A stretch of DNA of 64,000 nucleotides from Bacteroidales bacterium (GTDB lineage Bacteria; Bacteroidota; Bacteroidia; Bacteroidales; UBA932): contig JAKSJP010000013.1 in assembly GCA_024398105.1 (NCBI GenBank), positions 1-64,000 of the forward strand, written 5' to 3'. Made by a program: the position numbers and the translations under genes. Below the pieces are notes generated by a model. That model did not search any database and was not told where the DNA came from. It saw nothing but the letters and a program-made list of their open reading frames with translations. Shown here one piece after another: positions 1-7,984 of this stretch. How positions within the stretch are numbered: position 1 is the first letter of the stretch; each line of letters opens with the position of its first letter.

Positions 1-9
1 TTTTGACGA

Positions 10-66
10 GACCTGGTGCAGGGAAGGGTGTCTCTTGCTCTGTGTGGCTGATTCGTGCACCAGGTC
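10..66. repeat. Intergenic hairpin unit with 11-bp inverted ends
   Basis: GACCTGGTGCA at 10-20 is matched by its exact reverse complement TGCACCAGGTC at 56-66, with 35 bp between. The unit lies in the gene-free left edge, downstream of the leftward flavodoxin-like gene. Its arm shares ACCTGGTGC with the tandem units at 34506-34651, and its total length of 57 bp is close to the units at 56 kb. There is no T-run, so it is not a normal terminator. Function unknown. Confidence 0.6.
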
Positions 67-76
67 GCTGGCAGAT

Positions 77-98
77 AATCGGGCGAAAGCCGGCGATT
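77..98. other. Small GAAA-tetraloop hairpin
   Basis: AATCGGGC, a GAAA loop, then GCC-GGCGATT form a short imperfect hairpin just inside the gene-free left edge. No T-run follows on either strand. It may stabilise the 3' end of the leftward flavodoxin-like transcript. The rest of 1-162 shows no gene. Confidence 0.3.
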
Positions 99-162
99 GC
101 TGGGGTCGAGCGTAGCGAGACGGTTCTGGAGGAGAGCAGCCGACGCTGGGAAAGTGCGTGAT

Positions 163-963
163 CTACCTGTCTACGCGGGTGAATTCGGCATTACCGCCGA
201 TCAGGTTAACGTAGATGGTGGTGTTCTCGAGTGTGGTGAACTGATACTCGGTTCCGCCGTCGATCGCTCGGCTGCTGACATATGCGGCAGTGCCGAGAGG
301 CATCATATAGTCAGAGGTAGCCTGACGGAAGATCTCTGCTTCCTCCTCGCTGCATTCATGCTGCTCAGGGAAGAAGTCGTATGGCGTCACCTCGCCTTCC
401 TTGTACTGGTTGCTGATGAGGAATCGGTTGATTTCCTCTGGGGCTGCGGAAACTCTTGCTGAGCGTACTCCGTAACCGTTCATGATATATGACTCAGGAA
501 GAGCCTCGGTCAGAGCATTGGTAGCCTCGACGAGACCGCCGCTGCCGAATGTGCAGAAAGGAACGATCTCCTTACCGCTGAGGTCGACGCTCTTGATGAG
601 AGACTGGAGCGGGAGACATGGCTGGCCGTACCAGATAGGGAAGCCGAGGAAGATGGTGTCGTATTTCTTGAGGTCTGCCTTGATCGGCACGATCTCAGGA
701 AGAATGCCTGATGACATTTCCTGCTGGCCACGCATGATAGTCTCCTGATAAGAACCGTCGTATGGCTCGGTCACATCGAACTTCTCGATGTCAGCGCCGA
801 GCTGCCTGCAGAACTCTTCGGCTACTGCCTGGGTAGTTCCTGTCTGTGAATAGTAGAGGACGAGGACCTTAGGTCCCTTGTCTGCGCATGAAACCATCAT
901 TGCGAGGGCTGCGAGCGCTACGAGAATCTTTAATAATGCGAATGCTATGAAAAACTTCTTCAT
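163..963 (-). CDS. Flavodoxin-like lipoprotein
   Basis: The 266-residue product starts with a lipoprotein signal (MKKFF, hydrophobic stretch, MMVSC) and continues with a flavodoxin fold. The FMN phosphate-binding loop is visible as YYSQTGTTQAVAE soon after the signal, and the motif FLGFPIWYG is typical of the flavodoxin_4 family. It should be an envelope-anchored FMN electron carrier or quinone-reductase-like protein. I chose the ATG at 963 because the secretion signal begins there; the frame stays open upstream but runs into the esterase gene. It lies 76 bp downstream of that esterase on the same strand and probably shares its transcript. The physiological partner is unknown. Confidence 0.85.
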   Translation of the reverse strand: MKKFFIAFALLKILVALAALAMMVSCADKGPKVLVLYYSQTGTTQAVAEEFCRQLGADIEKFDVTEPYDGSYQETIMRGQQEMSSGILPEIVPIKADLKKYDTIFLGFPIWYGQPCLPLQSLIKSVDLSGKEIVPFCTFGSGGLVEATNALTEALPESYIMNGYGVRSARVSAAPEEINRFLISNQYKEGEVTPYDFFPEQHECSEEEAEIFRQATSDYMMPLGTAAYVSSRAIDGGTEYQFTTLENTTIYVNLIGGNAEFTRVDR

Positions 964-981
964 TGTCTTTGTTCCTTGTTT

Positions 982-1032
982 ATTGCTTGAATACTTATTT
1001 ATTGCCTGAATATGCTGTTTGTCGCCTGAATA
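982..1032. repeat. Three imperfect tandem copies of about 20 bp
   Basis: The 76-bp gap between the esterase and flavodoxin-like genes holds ATTGCTTGAATA (982), ATTGCCTGAATA (1001) and GTCGCCTGAATA (1021), spaced 19 and 20 bp. The copies share TGC(C/T)TGAATA or a one-base variant. This may be a slippage product or a phased protein-binding array between two co-directional genes. Confidence 0.5.
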
Positions 1033-1039
1033 AGCTATC

Positions 1040-2476
1040 TTACTGCTTGTACTGCATGTGGCAGTCGTCTGCGAGGACCATGGTAGATTCCTTCTCAGGA
1101 TCGTAGACGTCCCACTTAGGGAGCTGCTTGCAGTTTGGATCGCCGGTCTTGATGAATGAGATCCATGCCGAGCTGACCTTCTCTTCCATCGCATAGGCAG
1201 ACTCTGTGCCTCCTGTCATCTCGCGCTGTGCCGCTACGTTTGCGAACATGAAAGGAAGCTCCATTCCGTGGCATGCTGCAAGTGCTCCGTCATTGACCTC
1301 GGACTTCCAGCTGAAGAGATATACGTATGCAGGTGCTCCGCCGGCAGCCATCTTGGCTGCAGCCTGGTTGAGTACGTTGCCTCTTGTCCTTGTGTCCTCT
1401 GAATACTCTACGTTGTTCTGGTAGTTGAACTCATTGAGGTTAGAGCCGATGAGCATAGGAACGTTCCTGCTGCAGTCAGCTGCCATAGGGTCGAATGGAT
1501 GCTGGACGAGGTATTTGCCGTCGACGACAGGGGAAAGACGTCCGCCTGAAGCGCGTGAAGCCTTGTTAGCTGCTGCCTCGAGTGTCTCGTATGGGATCTC
1601 TGCAAGCTTGTCAGCTGTCGCAGGAGTAAGGCCAAGCTCTGAGAGGAAGGTCTCGACCATGGCTGGTGAATTATCCTTTTCAGCCTGACGGAGAGTTGAT
1701 CCGCTCTGGACGATAGCCCTGTGGAAAAGACCTTCAGCAGAAGGCATTGCGCAGAGAGTGGAAACCTTTCCGCCGCCGCCTGACTGTCCGCCGATGGTAA
1801 CGCAGTCAGGGTCTCCACCGAATGCCTCGATGTTTGAATGTACCCATTCGAGAGCCTTCACGAGATCCTGCATGCCAAGATTCACTGACTCTGAATACTT
1901 ACCGCCGAGAGGGGAGAGATCAAGGTAGCCGAGGAGGTTGAGCCTGTGGTTCACTGTGACTACCACGATGTCGCCTTTCTCTGCGAGAGAACGTCCGTCC
2001 TGTGCAGGAAGGAAGATAGCAGAGCCGTTCGCATAGCCGCCACCATGGATCCAGAGGAATACCGGACGCTTCTTGCCGTCAAGGGCAGGGGTCCATACAT
2101 TGAGGACCTGGCAGTCCTCGCTGAGGAACTCTATCTTGAACTGGAATCCGAAATCGTAGTCAGTAGGTGTATTGTATTTCACATTCTGTCCCTGCATGGC
2201 CTTAGGACCATAGACCTGAGCCTTCTGGACTCCTTCCCAGCTATCCGGGTACTGAGGAGGCATGAACCTGTCTGCCTTGGCATATCTGATGCCCTTGAAT
2301 GTGTAGATGCCATCGTCGCAGTAGCCCTGGACCTTTCCGTAGATTGTCTGGGCGATCGAGTCGTCTCCGGTAGTGATCGGACCTGGATGTGAAGTGGTCT
2401 GGTTGCAGCAGCTTGACATCGCGATGACGCCAGCCACGAGAGCAGGGATTGCCTTGCTGAACATACTGAATCTCAT
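1040..2476 (-). CDS. Secreted type-B carboxylesterase
   Basis: A 478-residue alpha/beta hydrolase of the carboxylesterase/para-nitrobenzyl esterase family. The N-terminus is a lipoprotein signal ending in MSSC (Cys23). The oxyanion loop HGGG lies at 144-147 and the nucleophile elbow GGQSGGG places the catalytic serine at about 232. Length fits the family, though the usual GESAG elbow is GQSGG here. It would hydrolyse ester groups on carbohydrates or small molecules at the cell surface. It diverges from the esterase/TonB gene run that starts at 2577, which suggests one functional locus. A -7 box on the minus strand lies at 2513-2506. Confidence 0.87.
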   Translation of the reverse strand: MRFSMFSKAIPALVAGVIAMSSCCNQTTSHPGPITTGDDSIAQTIYGKVQGYCDDGIYTFKGIRYAKADRFMPPQYPDSWEGVQKAQVYGPKAMQGQNVKYNTPTDYDFGFQFKIEFLSEDCQVLNVWTPALDGKKRPVFLWIHGGGYANGSAIFLPAQDGRSLAEKGDIVVVTVNHRLNLLGYLDLSPLGGKYSESVNLGMQDLVKALEWVHSNIEAFGGDPDCVTIGGQSGGGGKVSTLCAMPSAEGLFHRAIVQSGSTLRQAEKDNSPAMVETFLSELGLTPATADKLAEIPYETLEAAANKASRASGGRLSPVVDGKYLVQHPFDPMAADCSRNVPMLIGSNLNEFNYQNNVEYSEDTRTRGNVLNQAAAKMAAGGAPAYVYLFSWKSEVNDGALAACHGMELPFMFANVAAQREMTGGTESAYAMEEKVSSAWISFIKTGDPNCKQLPKWDVYDPEKESTMVLADDCHMQYKQ

Positions 2477-2505
2477 ATCGTTGTCTCTTTATCGGTTTAT
2501 GGATA

Positions 2506-2513
2506 CAAATTTA
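2506..2513 (-). promoter_or_regulatory. -7 box of the esterase gene
   Basis: The minus strand reads TAAATTTG, matching the Bacteroidetes -7 consensus TAnnTTTG, 29 bp before the esterase ATG at 2476. No TTG at the right spacing is visible. The rightward promoter for the gene at 2577 could not be placed; TATCTTTA at 2526 is a one-mismatch candidate. Confidence 0.5.
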
Positions 2514-2576
2514 TAAAATTATAGTTATCTTTAAGAGACCAAAAAATAGGTAATTGACAAATAACACAAAATAATC

Positions 2577-3470
2577 ATGAAAAGAATTCTTACAGCAATC
2601 GCTGCTCTCGCATTCATCGGATGCGTCACTGTTTCTGCAGCAGAACCACAGACCAAGTCTCTTGGTGAGAACAAGTACAGCGTATCAGTAGGTCCGGTGT
2701 CCATCACGATCGATGCAGGTGCCGGCGCTAAGGTCCTTTCCTTCACCCGTGACGGTAAGGAGGTTATCTCTCAGCTCCAGAGATTCAATGCTTTCGGAAG
2801 TACATTCTGGACAAGCCCTCAGAAAGAGTGGAACTGGCCACCTGTAGCGGAGTTCGACCGTCTTGCATATGACGTCGAGGACAATGGCAGATCACTCGTC
2901 ATGACAAGCAAGCTCTCTGAGAAATTCGGATACCGCATCCGTAAGGACTTCACAGCTGATCCTAAGGACAATGCCATCGTCATCACATACTCTATCATCA
3001 ATGAGTCAAAGGATACCAAGAAGGTTGCTCCATGGGAGATCACCCGCGTTCCTGGTGACGGTCTCATCTTCATCGCTGCCGATCCAGCCAAGATCGAGGC
3101 TGCTTCAGGTGAGCTCCTCAAGTTCGAAGGAAAGTATGGTGCCGCATGGTATACTTTCGATGAGACTAAGGAGAACAGGAAGATCAATGCTGACGGAAAG
3201 GGATGGCTCGCATATACCAACAACGGCCTTCTTCTCGTCAAGAAGTTCCCGGACCTTGCTCCTTCCCAGCCGGCTCCTGATGAGGCAGAGATCCAGGTCT
3301 ATGTCAATGAAGGCAAGTCATTCATCGAACTTGAGAGCCAGGGCGCATACGTGGAGCTCAAGCCAGGCGAGGCTGTGAACTACACAGTAAGATGGTATCT
3401 CGTACCTCAGCCAAAGGATCCTGTCCCTTCAAAGAAACTCCTCAGTACAGTCAAGAAACTTGTCAAGTAA
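2577..3470 (+). CDS. Secreted DUF4380-like / mutarotase-fold protein
   Basis: A 297-residue protein with a cleavable signal peptide (MKRILTAIAALAFIGCVTVSAAE). The body is beta-rich with short repeats such as GPVSITIDAGAGAKVLSFTRDGKEVI and APWEITRVPGDGLIF, which resemble the galactose-mutarotase-like beta-sandwich of DUF4380 proteins. It probably binds or remodels a sugar in the periplasm. It is the first gene of a tight rightward run (6 bp to the next gene). Family assignment is by general resemblance, so the catalytic role is uncertain. Confidence 0.65.
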   Translation: MKRILTAIAALAFIGCVTVSAAEPQTKSLGENKYSVSVGPVSITIDAGAGAKVLSFTRDGKEVISQLQRFNAFGSTFWTSPQKEWNWPPVAEFDRLAYDVEDNGRSLVMTSKLSEKFGYRIRKDFTADPKDNAIVITYSIINESKDTKKVAPWEITRVPGDGLIFIAADPAKIEAASGELLKFEGKYGAAWYTFDETKENRKINADGKGWLAYTNNGLLLVKKFPDLAPSQPAPDEAEIQVYVNEGKSFIELESQGAYVELKPGEAVNYTVRWYLVPQPKDPVPSKKLLSTVKKLVK

Positions 3471-3476
3471 TCCGAT

Positions 3477-4403
3477 ATGAAAAGAGTAATCCTTTCTCTC
3501 TCGTTGCTGGTACTTGCTGCGACCGTATCGCTTGCCCAGCCTCAGAGACGCCGTGTCGAGAATCTCCCTGAATATCCGAAGCCGGACCTTGTCATCAATC
3601 TCTGGACATCCGGAGCTCCTACATCCAATGGAATCACAAGGGAGGAGTTCGATTACGGTAACCATGTTACCGATGTGACAAAGCCGACTCTGTCGATTTT
3701 CCTTCCGGAGAATCCTAACGGACTTGCTATCATCTCATGTCCTGGTGGCGGTTATGTAGACGTGTGGGACAAGACTGAAGGATTCTCACTGGCAGACTGG
3801 TACAATGAGATGGGCATCGTGTATGCCGTCCTCAAGTACAGACTGCCTAACACACATAAGGAAGTTCCTCTCGATGACGTACAGGAGGCTATGCGCATCA
3901 TGCGTTCACATGCTTCTGAGTACGGCTTCAAGTATCTCGGAATCCAGGGTAACTCAGCCGGTGGACATCTTGCGGCAATGACTTCCACACACTACACCAA
4001 TGCTGTGAACCGTCCTGACTTCAGCGTGCTTTTCTATCCTGTTATCACTCTCGATCCTAGCTACACCCATCGTGGAACTCTCGAGCATCTTCTCGGAAAG
4101 GATGCTCCTCAGGCTTTGATCGATCAGTTCAGCAACGAGAAGTGCGTTACCCCTGACACTCCACCTGCATTCATCATGCACAGCACTGACGACAATGTGG
4201 TGCCTGTGAGAAATTCAATAGAGTACTACACCGCACTCGTGAAGAACGGAGTCAGGAACAGCTCTATGTGCATCCTCCCGACAGGTGGACATGGCTGGAC
4301 TGACCGCGGCTGGAAAGGCGCGGAATGGGAGTACAGGAAGACGTGGATGACATCCCTTGAGGTATGGCTCGGCCAGCTTAAGGATTTCCTTGACAACAAA
4401 TAG
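3477..4403 (+). CDS. Secreted alpha/beta hydrolase, acetylxylan-esterase-like
   Basis: A 308-residue alpha/beta hydrolase with an N-terminal signal peptide (cleavage near LAQP). PGGGY at 89-93 forms the oxyanion region, GNSAGG puts the nucleophile at Ser160, the acid is Asp238 or Asp239 (STDDNVVP), and the histidine is His272 (GGHGW). These features match the BD-FAE/AxeA1-type carbohydrate esterases that remove acetyl groups from xylan. It is 6 bp from the gene before and 23 bp from the gene after, so it is co-transcribed. Substrate is inferred from family and context only. Confidence 0.85.
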   Translation: MKRVILSLSLLVLAATVSLAQPQRRRVENLPEYPKPDLVINLWTSGAPTSNGITREEFDYGNHVTDVTKPTLSIFLPENPNGLAIISCPGGGYVDVWDKTEGFSLADWYNEMGIVYAVLKYRLPNTHKEVPLDDVQEAMRIMRSHASEYGFKYLGIQGNSAGGHLAAMTSTHYTNAVNRPDFSVLFYPVITLDPSYTHRGTLEHLLGKDAPQALIDQFSNEKCVTPDTPPAFIMHSTDDNVVPVRNSIEYYTALVKNGVRNSSMCILPTGGHGWTDRGWKGAEWEYRKTWMTSLEVWLGQLKDFLDNK

Positions 4404-4426
4404 AGACAAACAGTAATTCAGATGAT

Positions 4427-5407
4427 ATGAAAAAAGACAATATGACAAGGCGCGACGCGCTTAAGATCATGGGAGCAGGAGTCACCTCACTTGCCGCTGC
4501 TTCAGTGCTTTCACCAGTATCATACGCCAGCGAGAAGGCGGCTTCCGCTCTTGCTGGACTCTCTGCCGACGATGCGGCAGGCTTCCCGCTTGACCTCGAG
4601 GAAGAGGCAATGTACATGGCAGCTCCAGAGGATGGAGACCACTACAGAGAGCCTGTTGTCTATCAGGATGAGAATGTGGTATTCCGCCAGATCGACGAGC
4701 ATACATGGCACGGACATGGACATCTCGTATTCAACGAGAGCATCTATATCATAGAAGGTGAGAAGGCTTCTCTTCTTATCGATGCCGGTACCAGGATCCC
4801 TGGACTCGCAAAGATAGTCGCTGGAATTACTTCAAAGCCTGTCATCTTCGCAGTGACCCATCTCCATGGTGACCACGCGGGCTCTGCTATCCAGGAATTC
4901 CCGCAGATGTATGTCAATGCAGGCGGTCTTCCTATCGTACGCAATGGCATCAAGGGCCTCACTGACATGTATAAGGGAGAGGTGAAGTGGCTTGAGGACG
5001 GACAGGTGTTCGACCTTGGTGGACGTGAGATTGAAGTAATGTTCACTCCAGGACATACCCCAGGCTGTACTACTTTCTTTGACAAGAAGAACCATATCGG
5101 ATTCAGCGGAGACTCATTCGGTTCAACCAATCTTCTTCTCAATACCAACCTCTCGACTCTCATCGCGACTACAACCCGTGCTGCTCTCTATATGCAGAGG
5201 AACGGCATCGTGAAGCTTTACCCAGGCCATTACCATGGTAATGACTGCGAGACCCTTCAGCGTCTCCGTGACGAGAAGCAGATGGCGGAGGAAGTACTTG
5301 ACGGTAAGAGAATCCCTCAGCCTAACGACCAGAGGTCAAACCTCAATGTCATGATCAATGACAAGGGCGTGACCATCCGTTTCCGTGATCCGGACGGAAT
5401 CAAGTAG
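4427..5407 (+). CDS. Tat-exported metallo-beta-lactamase-fold hydrolase
   Basis: A 326-residue protein with a twin-arginine-type leader (TRRDALKIMGAG, residues 7-18) and an alanine-rich stretch. The metal-binding motif THLHGDH lies at 144-150, and further ligands are seen in GHTPGCT and PGHYHGND. The fold is the metallo-beta-lactamase superfamily with two zinc sites. Tat export suggests that metals are loaded before secretion. It sits between an esterase and a TonB-type receptor, so a hydrolytic step on a locus-specific substrate is likely. Two ATGs are available (4427 and 4442); both keep the Tat motif. Confidence 0.82.
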   Translation: MKKDNMTRRDALKIMGAGVTSLAAASVLSPVSYASEKAASALAGLSADDAAGFPLDLEEEAMYMAAPEDGDHYREPVVYQDENVVFRQIDEHTWHGHGHLVFNESIYIIEGEKASLLIDAGTRIPGLAKIVAGITSKPVIFAVTHLHGDHAGSAIQEFPQMYVNAGGLPIVRNGIKGLTDMYKGEVKWLEDGQVFDLGGREIEVMFTPGHTPGCTTFFDKKNHIGFSGDSFGSTNLLLNTNLSTLIATTTRAALYMQRNGIVKLYPGHYHGNDCETLQRLRDEKQMAEEVLDGKRIPQPNDQRSNLNVMINDKGVTIRFRDPDGIK

Positions 5408-5422
5408 AACCAACTTTCTGAA

Positions 5423-7690
5423 ATGAACAGAAGACCATTCAGTAAAGCCATATTCACAGTAGTGCTGGCGGCATTCTCGTTGAGTGCCGCCGCATCTGTG
5501 TCCGTACAACTTGTGTCGGACGCCCAAGGAACATCTGCGAATTCAAACAATTCGATGTTCGTGAATGCCTCTTCAGACAGCAAACCACGTCAGATCTCAC
5601 TTGGACTCCCTACCAACAACTCTTCTGCCGTACAGATCTTTGAAGATGGTCTGCCTGTTACATACTATATGTATCAGAACATGCCGTTCAAGTCATGGCA
5701 CGGTGGAGTGAGCCAGGCCGGCAGTACTGCGATGGGACCCTTCGAGTCTGCTATGCGTTACGGAGAGATCAATTACTATGTCAGCAGTGATAACAAGCAG
5801 GGCGGTGACAAGTTCAAGGCTGCTCTGAGCTATACTTTAGGCTCGTATGGTCAGAACAAGCTTGATGTGAATGTCTCAGGTCCTCTGGGTAGGGGATGGT
5901 ACTATTCGCTCAGTACCTACCAGAACTGGGATCCTGGCTCCAACCACACGGTCTATCCAAAGTTCAGGGACAGGCATCAGTTCTACAAGGGTGTCCTTTC
6001 GAAGTCTATAGCCGACGGTCGCGGAAAGATGTCTCTCGTCTACCAGCATGTGAACTATCAGACTATATCGGAGAATTTCGGTCCATTCGTTTTCGTGGGA
6101 GACGGCAGCGTGAAGCCATACAACGGATTCGACCTTGGACATGACTCATATCGTCCGACAGACGAGTATTTCGAATTCATGGACTTCAAGACAGGCGTGA
6201 TGACGACCATGTCGTTCAAGGAAGGCAATGTCGACGTGACCAACCACCTTACATATACCTTCAGCTATGACTTCGATTCAGGCCTTCACCTTGATTTCCG
6301 TTCAAGGTACAGGGGTGGCACGGATATGCGTGGAGCCGGCAATATGTCCGGAATCGACAAGGCAACTGAACTGACTGGCTATACTTATGCCGATGGTACG
6401 GTCTACTCTGGTCTCGTGCAGAAGAGACAGGTCCTGCATTTTGATGCATTTGACCAGTCATGGATCAACAATATGGAACTCTCCAAGGCTTACGGCTCCC
6501 ATTACCTGAAGCTCGGACTTGACTATTGGTTCAACCACGGTGGAACAATAACCTCGTCATCCATGTTCGCCCACGAGGTGTGCAAGGATCCGCAGATGCT
6601 TCGTTTCAAGGGTGATCAATACTTCAACTTCAATACCTCAGGAGAGTACTATGATGGAAAGGAGAACAAGTCAGCCATATATATCTATGACGACTGGCAC
6701 GCGTCAGACAAGCTTCATCTCAAGGGCTTCATAAGAGCCGAGTGGCTGAACATCCATGGTGATGCGGCACTCAACATAGGTGACGACACCAGCAACTCCA
6801 GGACTTCAGGCTTCAACCTCACCAAGGGAAAGATAACTCCATTCAAGGAAAACTTCCTGAATGGTGCTGCAGGACTTGATTTCTCCTACCATATCTCCGG
6901 AGGCCTCAGTGCAAAGGCAGACGCTACTTTTACAAGGGCTCATACGACTATTTTCAACTATGGTGGTTATGGCGTGCCTACGACAGATCCATCCGATACC
7001 GAGCTGATCCGTGCCGGATTCTCGTATGTCAACAGCTGGATCAACCTCCTTTCGCAGATTACATGGGTTCACCAGTCCAACTACAAGTCGAGGTCTGTGT
7101 TCCAGCATGTGCTTGAGAAGGACAGCGGAGAATATCCGGCTGGATATACTGAGTCGAAGGCTATTCCTTCGGATTATGGTATCGCTACTCTCGGCTGGGT
7201 GACCGATGCAGTCATCACACCTGCGCTTGAGGGCTTCAGTCTTCACGCCCAGTTCACTCTCCGTAACCCTCAATACAAGAACTTCAAGTTCAATCCTGTG
7301 TTCAGTGACGGGGTGCAGCTTTCCTATGACTTCAGCGATAAGAACCTGACCAACCTCCATAAGGTAGAACTTACTCTCGATCCATCGTATTCCTTCGATT
7401 CCTGGAGGTTCTGGCTCAGCGGCCGCTATCTCAGCAAGAGATATATCAACAAGACGAATTCACTCTATTTCAAGGGCAGGATTGAGACTTTCGGCGGTAT
7501 AGACTATGAACTCAATAAGAATGTGAAGTTCAGTCTCAATCTAGTCAATCTCCTGAATCAGAAAGGTGCCAGCGGAAACATCAGTTCAGCCGATCTCGTC
7601 GAAGATACTTCAGACTATGTCGACTATGTGATGGCCGGAACCTTCATCCGCCCGTTCACCATGGAGCTCGGCATCAGAGTCTCTATTTGA
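5423..7690 (+). CDS. TonB-dependent-receptor-like outer membrane barrel
   Basis: A 755-residue protein with a signal peptide, a short plug-like region (about 50-130, including QIFEDGLPVTYYMYQNMPF) and a long series of amphipathic beta strands with many aromatic residues. It ends in MELGIRVSI, a typical barrel C-terminus. It lacks the carboxypeptidase-regulatory-like domain found at the front of SusC proteins, so it is not a classic SusC, and no SusD gene is next to it. It would import or bind the product released by the two neighbouring esterases. Start is 15 bp after the previous gene. Confidence 0.78.
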   Translation: MNRRPFSKAIFTVVLAAFSLSAAASVSVQLVSDAQGTSANSNNSMFVNASSDSKPRQISLGLPTNNSSAVQIFEDGLPVTYYMYQNMPFKSWHGGVSQAGSTAMGPFESAMRYGEINYYVSSDNKQGGDKFKAALSYTLGSYGQNKLDVNVSGPLGRGWYYSLSTYQNWDPGSNHTVYPKFRDRHQFYKGVLSKSIADGRGKMSLVYQHVNYQTISENFGPFVFVGDGSVKPYNGFDLGHDSYRPTDEYFEFMDFKTGVMTTMSFKEGNVDVTNHLTYTFSYDFDSGLHLDFRSRYRGGTDMRGAGNMSGIDKATELTGYTYADGTVYSGLVQKRQVLHFDAFDQSWINNMELSKAYGSHYLKLGLDYWFNHGGTITSSSMFAHEVCKDPQMLRFKGDQYFNFNTSGEYYDGKENKSAIYIYDDWHASDKLHLKGFIRAEWLNIHGDAALNIGDDTSNSRTSGFNLTKGKITPFKENFLNGAAGLDFSYHISGGLSAKADATFTRAHTTIFNYGGYGVPTTDPSDTELIRAGFSYVNSWINLLSQITWVHQSNYKSRSVFQHVLEKDSGEYPAGYTESKAIPSDYGIATLGWVTDAVITPALEGFSLHAQFTLRNPQYKNFKFNPVFSDGVQLSYDFSDKNLTNLHKVELTLDPSYSFDSWRFWLSGRYLSKRYINKTNSLYFKGRIETFGGIDYELNKNVKFSLNLVNLLNQKGASGNISSADLVEDTSDYVDYVMAGTFIRPFTMELGIRVSI

Positions 7691-7747
7691 CAGCTCCTGT
7701 TCTATAACTGCCTCAGTCTCTGACAGCCTCTGTCATTGACTGCCTCA

Positions 7748-7846
7748 GTCCTATCGGACACATGACCTCCAGACCCTCCCAGCTTACGCTGGGCCCCTCC
7801 CACTCCTTGCGTGGGCGCAAAGGTCGGTCCTGTATCCGATAGGACT
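7748..7846. repeat. Branched inverted-repeat element
   Basis: A 16-bp arm AGTCCTATCGGACACA at 7748-7763 pairs with TGTATCCGATAGGACT at 7831-7846 (15 of 16 positions). Inside lies a perfect hairpin CCCAGC-TTAC-GCTGGG at 7779-7794. There is no T-run. It occupies most of the 294-bp gap between the TonB-type gene and the Gfo/Idh/MocA gene, where no open reading frame is convincing. Confidence 0.6.
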
Positions 7847-7899
7847 AAGGCTGAAGATGAAGCAGAAGCAGAAGCAGAAGGACCTGGCAGATATAATAA

Positions 7900-7967
7900 G
7901 ATACGGTCTCTGAAATGAGGGCGACCTTTTCCCAAGTTCTTGGGAGCCCGTTTTCAGAGACCGTATC
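7900..7967 (-). terminator. Long stem-loop between convergent genes
   Basis: Perfect 16-bp arms GATACGGTCTCTGAAA (7900-7915) and TTTCAGAGACCGTATC (7952-7967) enclose GGGC/GCCC and then TCCCAAG/CTTGGGA, giving one long stem. On the minus strand the stem is followed by TTATTATAT, so it probably ends the leftward carB-GH43-oxidoreductase transcript, and it may work in both directions. It is longer than an ordinary terminator. Confidence 0.6.
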
Positions 7968-7984
7968 TAGTATTAATATCAGCT

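Noticed and set aside
97..462. Rightward reading frame of 121 codons at the left edge
   Set aside because: It is antisense to the flavodoxin-like gene, has no recognisable domain or start signal, and reflects the codon pattern of the real gene.
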